Assembly (NCBI RefSeq): GCF_003287975.1
Contig: NZ_QMKQ01000002.1
Location: forward strand, 186,001-250,000
DNA from: Arthrobacter sp. AQ5-05
GTDB taxonomy: Bacteria; Actinomycetota; Actinomycetes; Actinomycetales; Micrococcaceae
Length of the DNA stretch: 64,000 nucleotides
Reading direction: 5' to 3'
Part shown: positions 57,628-64,000 of the stretch, piece by piece
Layout: the number at the start of each line of letters is the position of its first letter
Numbering within the stretch: position 1 is the stretch's first letter
Position numbers and translations under genes: made by a program
The notes under the pieces: model-generated
Told to the model about the DNA's origin: nothing
The model's database searches: none
Seen by the model: the letters and a program-made list of their open reading frames with translations, nothing else

Positions 57628-58141
57628 CCCGGGATCTTCCCTCCTCCGTTTCGGACAACCGGTGCCCGGCCGCTCCCCTCGAAGGCCGGGCACCGCTTGG
57701 CGGCACCTTGGCAGCGAAACCCGCCCAGGCGAAATATTCGAGTCTGATTAGGCATTTTGTGTGCGTCGCGGATACCCTCCCGGCCCTTTTGTCCATTTGC
57801 GTTGGCTTGAGGGTGAAGGCAAGGGTGAAACCGCGTACCGGCACTGATATCCCGCTTGATTACCTGCGATAGTTGGATTTGTTGCTGCAGAACACGCCGA
57901 GGTGACCACAACCCGGGAAACCGGAAAACTCCACTTCGCGTACAAAAGCGTTCACCGCTGGGGAAGTTCGCAGTGCGGCATGGATGCATTGCTTGGGGGC
58001 TGCATCGGTGCCGATGGGGGGAATGTTCCGAGTTGTGTTTGGTGGAAACCCTACCCCCGCCCCCGGGCATCGCATGTCCTGGGACCCTTCTGCCATAGCC
58101 ATGCGGGCTTTGCGGTATCCGTTCCCTCAGACTGCCGCGGC
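57628..58141. other. 514-bp gap between DUF885 and LuxR-type genes
   Basis: Begins with the hairpin 57661-57694. The rest (57720-58130) is less GC-rich than the flanks and contains no ORF with normal codon use on either strand. I recognised no structured RNA. Since both flanking genes end here (convergent), such a long gap is unexplained. It may encode a small RNA or be a decayed gene. Confidence 0.4.
57661..57694. terminator. Hairpin terminator after the DUF885 gene
   Basis: GGTGCCCGGCC (57661-57671) and GGCCGGGCACC (57684-57694) form a perfect 11-bp stem with a 12-nt loop, 34 bp after the stop. Confidence 0.75.
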
Positions 58142-60736
58142 CTAATCGACCGCTTCGACGTCCTTGCTCGGGATCAGGCCCTGCACGCGTGCCGCTTCCA
58201 GTGCGGAGGCGCGGTCGGAGACCCCCAGCTTCCGGTAGATGCTGCGCAGTTGGCTCTTGACCGTGTTCACGGAGACGAATTGCCGCTCCGCGATCTCGGC
58301 AGCGCTGCCGGTGGAAACCAGCTCCCCCAGCACCGCCAGCTCGCGGGCGCTGAGCACCGCACGGCCCAGGCCGCCGGGGATGTTCGAGACGGTGTTCGGA
58401 TCGATCTTCAGCGTGATGCCCAGCTCCCTGGCTTCGGTGAGTATCCGCTCCAGGTCCGGGGCAGGCAACAGGTTCAGTGCCATCCCCAAGCCGTATTCCT
58501 CGCTCAGCGCCGCCACCATGCGAAAGGCCCCGCCGATGGCGGGACGGTTGTTCTGCTGCAGGGTTGCGGCCAGGACCAGGACCGCCTGCTGGAAACGGGT
58601 GCGCGGTTGCACGACGGCTCCCAGCGAGGTGCACAGCCGCAAGACCTCCGCGGCATCCCCCTGGGCCAGGCGCACCCGCGCCTGCAGCAAGGTCCGCGAC
58701 GTTTCCGAGCCGGACCTGGCGGCGACCTTCAACGCGTTGACCGGATCCCCCGCTGCCAGATTCAGCAGGCAGGAAGCCGAAATCAGCATCTGCTTGCCGT
58801 ACTTCTGTGCGACGGGTTGTTCGCGTTCGCGCACCAGGTAGCCCTGCATCCGCACCAGGGACGCCGTCGTTTCGCCGGTGACCACTGCCAGCATCGCCTC
58901 GGCCAAGCGGATGGCCGGCCAGAACTCGTTGTTGTGCTGGTCGATGCGCAACAGTTCCACCCACCGTGCGGCATCCTCGAAACGTTGTTCCTCCATGGCA
59001 CACACGAAGGACGCGGCCCTGAAGGGGGTGGCGAAGTAGGCGCTGGAGGCGGGATTGGCCCAGTGCTCCGGCAAGGACTCGGCCAGCAGTGCCGACGCCT
59101 TGTGGATGTCCCCGCTGAGGGCATAAAAGTAGGCTTGGACCGTGGTTGCGTAGTGGTCGTTGTCTGCACGGTTGTGCCGTTGGTCGGCGGAGACCCCGAG
59201 CTCGGCGGCGATGAGCGCCTCGTCGTGGGCGCCGCCGGCGTGCAGGCCCAGTGCCAGCTGGATGATCATCGGGCCTTCGAACGGTCCCAGGTCGTCGCGT
59301 TGCCCGGGGTCCATGTCCCGATGCAGGGCAAGGGCGCTGCGTGCGGTCTTGACCGACAGTTCACCGATGCCGCTGAGCCTTGCGGCCACCGATTCGATCA
59401 GGACCATAACCAGTCGGTCCGCGGGCGGGGCATTGCGTCCCACGGTGCGCGCACCGGCGGCGGCCAGGGCCAGCAGTTCCAGTGTCTTGAGCTTGAACTT
59501 CCCGGTGGCGCTGTAGGCGATCGCCAGGCAGATGGCCAGCAGCGGGTACCGCGCAAGCACCGCCAGGGGCAGTTCGTCCAGCAGCACCGATCCGCGGGTG
59601 CCCAGTTCCCCCTCGAGGTATTCGTCCGCGTGCATGCGCAGGATGTCGGAGGCCAGCTGGTGGTCCGGCGCGGCCAACGCGTGTCGCAGTGCCCGGAACG
59701 CGGACCCATGGGTCATCTCGTAGCGTGCGCAAATCCGGTGCAGAGAACACAACCGGTCCTTGTCCGCGGCCAGGTAGGCGCTTGTCAGCACCCGGCGCAG
59801 CACGGGGTGCACGCAGTATTCCTCGTCGGGGTTCCGCGACGAGCGGTAGACCAGGCCCCTGCTTTCCAAATCCGGCAACCATTCCGCGGGGTGGTTCTCC
59901 GCCACCAGCGGAAGCAGCGCCCGGGGCACCGTGGTGGGCACGGCGAGCACCGCAAGGAAGTCGAGTTGTCCGGGCTCGAGTGCTTCACCCTCCAGCATCG
60001 CCTTCATGTCGCGGTCCACCGCGGCATTCACCTCGGCCAGAAACGCCCGGGCCGGCGGATCCAGTTCCAGCAGTGCGGGCGTCGGCGGACCCAGGGGCGA
60101 AGCATGCTTGCCCGGTTTGCCCCTTGCCTGGGTCGGCTCCGGAGCGCGCATGGTCTGCGCCCGGAGCTTGGCCATGCGCATGAGTTGCGGGGTGCCGCAC
60201 AAATCGAGGCACAACCGCTCGGCGAAACGCTCAAGCGCGCTACCCCGGAAATAGGCCGCCGTCTCAACGGCGGTAAAGCGGAATTCATGTGGCGGAACCA
60301 CGGCGACCTCGAACGAAAGCAGCGTGCGCTGGCGCTCGAGATCCAGGTACTCGTTCGTGAGAACCAGTGCGCGTCGCTCGGGATGCTCGCGGGCCATCTG
60401 CTGCACGAAGCCGGTCAGCTGGCTGTTGAACCCGGAGGTGCAGTCCTCGAGTACCACCAGGTGCGAGTCCGGGTCTTCGGCCGTCTCATAGTGCCTGGCC
60501 AGCACAAGATCCAGCGGTTCCTCGAGCTCGCTGCATTTGATCCAGCTCCAGTTCCTGGCCTGGGGATCACGCCGGGACAGCCAGTCGCGAACGGCCACGC
60601 GCTTGCCTGCTCCACGTGGTGCCCTGGCGATCACCGCCGAAGATGCCACCGCCTGGTCAAGCAAGCCATCGAGTCGGGGCCGGGACAGCGTGTCGTCGAA
60701 TTTTCCCCAGATCATGCGTTCCGGCCTCCTATCCAC
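58142..60736 (-). CDS. Large LuxR-family regulator (MalT/LAL-like), degenerate P-loop
   Basis: 864 residues. N-terminal NTPase-like region with APRGAGKRVA where a Walker A loop would end in GK[S/T] (here GKR), and LVVLEDCTS as a Walker B-like segment. A long helical/TPR-like middle (~300-780) follows. The C-terminal LuxR HTH is clear (LSARELAVLGELVSTGSAAEIAERQFVSVNTVKSQLRSIYRKLG). The start could be the ATG at 60736 or a Met seven codons later (60715). Divergent from the cation symporter at 60949. Confidence 0.88.
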   Translation of the reverse strand: MDRRPERMIWGKFDDTLSRPRLDGLLDQAVASSAVIARAPRGAGKRVAVRDWLSRRDPQARNWSWIKCSELEEPLDLVLARHYETAEDPDSHLVVLEDCTSGFNSQLTGFVQQMAREHPERRALVLTNEYLDLERQRTLLSFEVAVVPPHEFRFTAVETAAYFRGSALERFAERLCLDLCGTPQLMRMAKLRAQTMRAPEPTQARGKPGKHASPLGPPTPALLELDPPARAFLAEVNAAVDRDMKAMLEGEALEPGQLDFLAVLAVPTTVPRALLPLVAENHPAEWLPDLESRGLVYRSSRNPDEEYCVHPVLRRVLTSAYLAADKDRLCSLHRICARYEMTHGSAFRALRHALAAPDHQLASDILRMHADEYLEGELGTRGSVLLDELPLAVLARYPLLAICLAIAYSATGKFKLKTLELLALAAAGARTVGRNAPPADRLVMVLIESVAARLSGIGELSVKTARSALALHRDMDPGQRDDLGPFEGPMIIQLALGLHAGGAHDEALIAAELGVSADQRHNRADNDHYATTVQAYFYALSGDIHKASALLAESLPEHWANPASSAYFATPFRAASFVCAMEEQRFEDAARWVELLRIDQHNNEFWPAIRLAEAMLAVVTGETTASLVRMQGYLVREREQPVAQKYGKQMLISASCLLNLAAGDPVNALKVAARSGSETSRTLLQARVRLAQGDAAEVLRLCTSLGAVVQPRTRFQQAVLVLAATLQQNNRPAIGGAFRMVAALSEEYGLGMALNLLPAPDLERILTEARELGITLKIDPNTVSNIPGGLGRAVLSARELAVLGELVSTGSAAEIAERQFVSVNTVKSQLRSIYRKLGVSDRASALEAARVQGLIPSKDVEAVD

Positions 60737-60796
60737 AGCTGCGCTTCATCGGGCCCGGAGTCCAGCTCTTCCGCGGGCGCGAACGAGTAACATACA

Positions 60797-60808
60797 AACC
60801 GATTGGTT
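60797..60808. promoter_or_regulatory. AACC-N4-GGTT inverted repeat near the LuxR-type promoter
   Basis: Short inverted repeat, AACCGATTGGTT, in the 212-bp divergent region 60 bp upstream of the LuxR-type gene. AACC/GGTT arms are common in TetR-family operators, and a TetR gene lies 1.7 kb away. Weak evidence. Confidence 0.3.
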
Positions 60809-60893
60809 GAAAGCTCAGCTTAACACCGGGGCGCATCGCTATGTAATGGAACACAAATTCCCCGCAACAATCCGTTGGGGAGGACTTTTGCGT

Positions 60894-60909
60894 AACATTG
60901 CTCAATGTT
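60894..60909. promoter_or_regulatory. Perfect 16-bp inverted repeat upstream of the symporter
   Basis: AACATTG-CT-CAATGTT, exact 7-bp arms, 39 bp before the GTG start. It sits where a promoter is expected, because the gene has no Shine-Dalgarno and may be leaderless or close to it. Candidate operator for the symporter gene. Confidence 0.55.
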
Positions 60910-60948
60910 GGCTATCCCTTGCTGGGGTCCACCGCCTAGCTTCTAATC

Positions 60949-62364
60949 GTGACTACCTCAAATACGACGCCCACAAGGCGCATCCCCGCTTGGGCCACGG
61001 CATTCGGCCCGCAAATCATCATCGCCCTGATCCTGGGTCTTGGCCTTGGCCTGCTGGCCAAGTACTCCGGGCACACCAAGGAAACCCCCACGGGCCTCGG
61101 CACGACCCTGGCAACCATCGGTTCCAGCTACGTTTCGCTGCTCAAGGCCGCCGTCATCCCGCTGGTCTTCTTCGCCGTGGTCGCATCGATCGCCAACCTC
61201 TCCAAGGTGACCAACGCCGCCCGCCTGGCCTGGCAGACCATCCTCTGGTTCGCCATCACCTCGCTGATCTCCGTGGTCATCGGCATGGTTCTGGGCACCG
61301 TGCTGCGCCCCGGCGCCGGCACCGGCCAGGACATACCGGCCGAGTACGACGGGCGCACCGGCGACTGGTGGGCCTTCCTCATCGGGCTGGTCCCCTCGAA
61401 CTTCCTGGGCCTTGGCGCCACCTCGCAGGTCGCCGAATCCGGCGCTGTCGCCACGTCGCTGAACTTCAATGTGCTCCAGGTGCTGGTCATCGCCATCACC
61501 GTCGGCATCGCAGCGCTGAAGGTCGGCGATGCCGCCCGCCCGTTCCTGGACTGCTCCGCCGCCACGCTGGCCGTGATCCAGAAGATCCTGTGGTGGATCA
61601 TCCGTCTGGCCCCGCTGGGAACCGTCGGGCTGATCGGCAACGCCGTGGCCACCTACGGCTGGGACACCATCGGCGCGCTGGGCAAGTTCTCGCTGGCCAT
61701 CTACATCGGGCTGGCCGTGGTGCTCTTTGGCCTGTACCCGGTGCTGGTGCGTGCGCACGGGCTGAGCGTCAGGCAGTACTTCTCCGGCGTGTGGCCGGCC
61801 GTGCAGCTGGGCTTCGTGTCCCGCTCATCCATCGGCACCCTGCCGCTGACCCAGCGCGTGACCGAACGCAACCTGGGCGTGCCTTCGGGCTATGCCTCCT
61901 TCGCGGTGCCGTTGGGCGCCACGACCAAGATGGACGGCTGCGCCGCGATCTACCCGGCGATCTCCGCGATCTTCGTCGCCCAGTTCTTCGGCATCGACCT
62001 TTCGCTGACCGATTACCTGCTGATCGCACTGGTCTCGGTGCTCGGCTCGGCCGCCACGGCCGGGACCACCGGCGCGGTGGTCATGCTGACCCTGACGCTG
62101 TCCACCATCGGCCTGCCGCTGGCCGGCGTGGGACTGATCCTGGCCGTTGACCCGATCCTGGACATGGGCCGCACCGCGGTCAACGTCGCCGGACAGGCAT
62201 TGGTGCCGACCATCGTGGCCAAGCGCGAGGGAATCCTGGATACGGAGCTGTACAACGCACCGCGCCACGGCGACCCGTTCAACGACGAATTCAAGACGGC
62301 CACCGATTCCGCCGGCCCGGGGGAAACCGAGGCGCGCGAGGTGCAGCCGGCCCCTGTCGGCTAG
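60949..62364 (+). CDS. Dicarboxylate/amino-acid:cation symporter (DAACS family)
   Basis: 471 residues, GltP/DctA/SstT family, eight membrane helices with two re-entrant loops. Signature segments: SRSSIGTLPLT (serine-rich HP1), TTKMDGCAAI and DPILDMGRTAVNVAGQAL (substrate/Na+ binding). The HP1 and helix-7 motifs read slightly differently from glutamate carriers (TKMDG), so the substrate may be a C4-dicarboxylate, serine/threonine or other. GTG start at 60949 has no ribosome site. Ends at a strong hairpin terminator. Confidence 0.93.
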   Translation: MTTSNTTPTRRIPAWATAFGPQIIIALILGLGLGLLAKYSGHTKETPTGLGTTLATIGSSYVSLLKAAVIPLVFFAVVASIANLSKVTNAARLAWQTILWFAITSLISVVIGMVLGTVLRPGAGTGQDIPAEYDGRTGDWWAFLIGLVPSNFLGLGATSQVAESGAVATSLNFNVLQVLVIAITVGIAALKVGDAARPFLDCSAATLAVIQKILWWIIRLAPLGTVGLIGNAVATYGWDTIGALGKFSLAIYIGLAVVLFGLYPVLVRAHGLSVRQYFSGVWPAVQLGFVSRSSIGTLPLTQRVTERNLGVPSGYASFAVPLGATTKMDGCAAIYPAISAIFVAQFFGIDLSLTDYLLIALVSVLGSAATAGTTGAVVMLTLTLSTIGLPLAGVGLILAVDPILDMGRTAVNVAGQALVPTIVAKREGILDTELYNAPRHGDPFNDEFKTATDSAGPGETEAREVQPAPVG

Positions 62365-62397
62365 CGGCAACGCCGTGCGGTAGTCACGATTCTTACC

Positions 62398-62464
62398 AGG
62401 GCGGGTCGCCTGGTTCCCGGGATGCAAGATCCCCCGGACACCAGGCGGCCCGCCCTTTGTTGTT
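62398..62464 (+). terminator. Intrinsic terminator after the symporter
   Basis: A 17-bp stem pairs 62398-62414 with 62440-62456 (one G-T pair), and a second stem forms inside the loop (CCCGGGAT/ATCCCCCGG). It is followed by TTTGTTGTT. Confidence 0.85.
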
Positions 62465-62513
62465 CCCCGGCGTCGCCCCATCCCCGGGAGTTGGCAGGGA
62501 ATCGGCGTAGAAA

Positions 62514-62535
62514 TTGCACGGCATGCAAGTTTGCA
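62514..62535. promoter_or_regulatory. TTGCA/TGCAA repeats upstream of the TetR gene
   Basis: Three half-sites in alternating orientation: TTGCA (62514-62518), TGCAA (62524-62528) and TTGCA (62531-62535), making two overlapping inverted repeats. They end 14 bp before the GTG and overlap the region where a -10 (TAGTGT/TAGAAA) would be. This fits autorepression by the TetR-type protein. Confidence 0.55.
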
Positions 62536-62549
62536 CGTAGTGTAGAAAG

Positions 62550-63209
62550 GTGAGCTCTTCCCCCATGCCCCCGCCCTCGCGGCGTGAACTGAACAAGGCC
62601 GCCACGCGGGCGGCCATCGTGCAGGCGGCCTTCGGCCAACTGGAATCGGCCGGCTACGCCGCACTGACCGCAGAGTCCGTGGCCGACGCCGCCGGGGTCT
62701 CCCGCCGCACCTTCTTCAACTACTTCCCCTCGATCGAGGCTGCCCTGAACGAGCCGACCAAGCTCCTGCTGGAAAACGCCGTGGCAGTGCTCGACGAGCT
62801 GGACCCGGAACTGGACCTGCTCTCCGCCGCGGTGGCGACCGTCGAATCCCTCGTGGACCCGGCCCTGCTCGAGCCCATCGCCAACCTGTACCTGCTGGCC
62901 TCCGAGCACCCGCAAATGGCCCGGATGCAACTGGAGGCGTGGAACGACTGCGCCGGGGCGCTCACCGAGATCATCACCGCCCGCGCCCCGCACGGCACCC
63001 CGCTGGCCGCCACGGTCTTCGCCCACTGCGTCATCGGCGCCGGCAAGGCCGCCTTCGCCCAATGGTCCCGCGAGCTCGCAGCCGCCCCGGACCCGGCCGA
63101 TCCGCGCCGCACGCAAATGCTGCGCGCCACCCTCGCCGAGGCCATCGCCCAATTGCGCGACGGCTTTCCCTCCCTGCAACAACGTGCACAGCACACACGA
63201 AAGGCCTAA
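62550..63209 (+). CDS. TetR-family transcriptional regulator
   Basis: 219 residues. N-terminal HTH: TRAAIVQAAFGQLESAGYAALTAESVADAAGVSRRTFFNYFPS, the classic TetR block with F-F-x-Y-F. The C-terminal ligand domain is variable. Start could be GTG at 62550 or the ATG at 62565 (better spacing from AAAGG). It lies 6 bp ahead of the exporter gene, so it likely represses its own operon and controls the MMPL pump. Confidence 0.92.
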   Translation: MSSSPMPPPSRRELNKAATRAAIVQAAFGQLESAGYAALTAESVADAAGVSRRTFFNYFPSIEAALNEPTKLLLENAVAVLDELDPELDLLSAAVATVESLVDPALLEPIANLYLLASEHPQMARMQLEAWNDCAGALTEIITARAPHGTPLAATVFAHCVIGAGKAAFAQWSRELAAAPDPADPRRTQMLRATLAEAIAQLRDGFPSLQQRAQHTRKA

Positions 63210-63215
63210 GACGCC

Positions 63216-64000
63216 ATGGCTTCCTTCCTTTACCGACTTGGTGCACTGGCCTACCGCAGGCGCTGGGCCGTCGTGGGCATCTGGGCCGTCCTGCTGCTGG
63301 TGATCGGCCTGTGCGCCGGCGCCTTCATGGGCAAGCTGTCCAACACCTTCACCATCCCCGGCACCGAAACCCAGCGCACGCTGGACCGGATGAAGGTCGA
63401 GATGCCCGAGCTGGCCGGCGGCACCGGGTCGATCGTCTTCCGTTCCCAGGACGGCGAGGCGCTGAGTGCCGCCCAACATCGGGCCATCGAATCCTCGCTG
63501 GACGATTTGGCCTCCCAGTCCGAGATCACCGAGGTCGCCAAGCCCTTCAAGCTGCAGAAACAACTCGATGAGGCCAAGCCGAAGATCGCCGAGGGGCAGG
63601 CCAAGCTCGACGACGCCGCCAAGAAACTGGCCGACGGCAAGAAGCAACTGGCCGACGGCAAGAAGCAGCTGGCCGAGGCGCAGGACGGCCTCGACTCCTG
63701 GCGCGTGCAGCTGGGTGATGCCAAGAAGGAAATCGCCGCGGGCCGCACGCAATTGGCCGCCGGGCAGGCGAAGCTCGATGCCGCCGCCAAGGAACTTGCC
63801 ACCGGCGCCGCCGCGCTGAAAAGCGGGCAGGGCCAGCTGGCCGCCGGGCAGCGAAAGTGGGATGCGGGCAACCGCGAATACCAGGCCGGTGCGAAGCAGG
63901 TCGCCGAGGGCCGCAAGGCACTGGCCGCAGGGCAGGCGAAGCTCGATGCCGCCGCCCAGGACCTCGCCACCGGGCGGGCGAAGTACGACGCCGGAATGAA
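63216..64000 (+). CDS. MMPL/RND-superfamily exporter, 5' part (3' end outside window)
   Basis: The frame is open to the window edge: 261 residues visible. An N-terminal membrane helix (about residues 15-40, AVVGIWAVLLLVIGLCAGAF) is followed by a large extracytoplasmic region whose residues ~115-261 are a continuous heptad-like series of L-A-x-G-x-x-K/Q repeats predicted to form a long helical hairpin. This architecture matches actinobacterial MMPL-type transporters with coiled-coil inserts; YhgE/Pip-like proteins share the repeat style. The 3' transmembrane part is not seen. Regulated by the TetR gene directly upstream. Confidence 0.85.
   Translation, partial: MASFLYRLGALAYRRRWAVVGIWAVLLLVIGLCAGAFMGKLSNTFTIPGTETQRTLDRMKVEMPELAGGTGSIVFRSQDGEALSAAQHRAIESSLDDLASQSEITEVAKPFKLQKQLDEAKPKIAEGQAKLDDAAKKLADGKKQLADGKKQLAEAQDGLDSWRVQLGDAKKEIAAGRTQLAAGQAKLDAAAKELATGAAALKSGQGQLAAGQRKWDAGNREYQAGAKQVAEGRKALAAGQAKLDAAAQDLATGRAKYDAGM

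Overview
The window is a 64 kb piece of a high-GC actinobacterial chromosome. It is most likely from the Micrococcaceae (Arthrobacter / Paeniglutamicibacter-like); this is inferred from gene content and style, not from a marker gene. Supporting signs are strong G/C at third codon positions, clear AGGAG-type ribosome sites, frequent GTG starts and ATGA/GTGA stop-start overlaps, an acyl-CoA carboxylase beta subunit coupled to a small epsilon subunit, a DUF222/HNH protein, PucR and FCD-GntR regulators, and a class III cyclase with an Rv1264-like regulatory region. I see no rRNA, tRNA, CRISPR array, prophage or insertion sequence. The window reads as ordinary chromosome with a dense set of catabolic modules.

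Layout. 1-4.1 kb: the 3' part of an Orn/Lys/Arg-type decarboxylase facing a TerC-family protein plus universal stress protein pair, then a ferritin. 4.4-11.6 kb: a seven-gene minus-strand operon (Rieske oxygenase, cupin-like protein, M14-type deacylase, polar amino-acid ABC transporter of three genes, PDR/VanB-type reductase) divergent from an FCD-GntR regulator. 11.6-19.1 kb: a PucR regulator divergent from hyuA-hyuB, followed by an NCS1 permease (hydantoin/oxoproline-type use). 19.2-22.6 kb: threonine catabolism tdh-kbl with a divergent LysR regulator. 22.7-31.2 kb: an Opp-type ABC transporter with a Gfo/Idh dehydrogenase and a ROK regulator, which together look like sugar-conjugate uptake rather than peptide uptake. 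31.4-37 kb: a membrane protein, an ArsR-VOC-aminoglycoside-phosphotransferase-like operon, a secreted SH3/NodB-like protein and a DUF222/HNH protein. 37-41.9 kb: gatCAB, an orphan maltokinase-cap-like protein and a GNAT acetyltransferase.

42.2-44.7 kb: nagZ-nagB, linking muropeptide or chitin amino-sugar release to GlcN6P deamination. 44.8-51.6 kb: a minus-strand run of bacterial PH-domain membrane protein, adenylate cyclase, PP2C phosphatase, NAD-dependent DNA ligase and inositol monophosphatase-like enzyme. 51.8-55.7 kb: biotin protein ligase and an SDR enzyme opposite accD-accE. 56-57.6 kb: a DUF885 zinc-peptidase-like protein. 58.1-60.7 kb: a large LuxR-type regulator. 60.9-62.4 kb: a dicarboxylate/amino-acid cation symporter. 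62.5 kb to the end: a TetR regulator and the 5' part of an MMPL/RND-type exporter with a long repeat-rich extracytoplasmic segment, cut by the window edge.

Most convergent gene pairs are separated by strong hairpins. Several regulator genes sit beside clean inverted repeats that look like their operators (GntR, ROK, ArsR, TetR). The most interesting unit is the Rieske/deacylase/ABC operon at 4.4-10.7 kb, whose gene combination suggests an undescribed catabolic route for an acylated, amino-acid-like or methoxylated compound.
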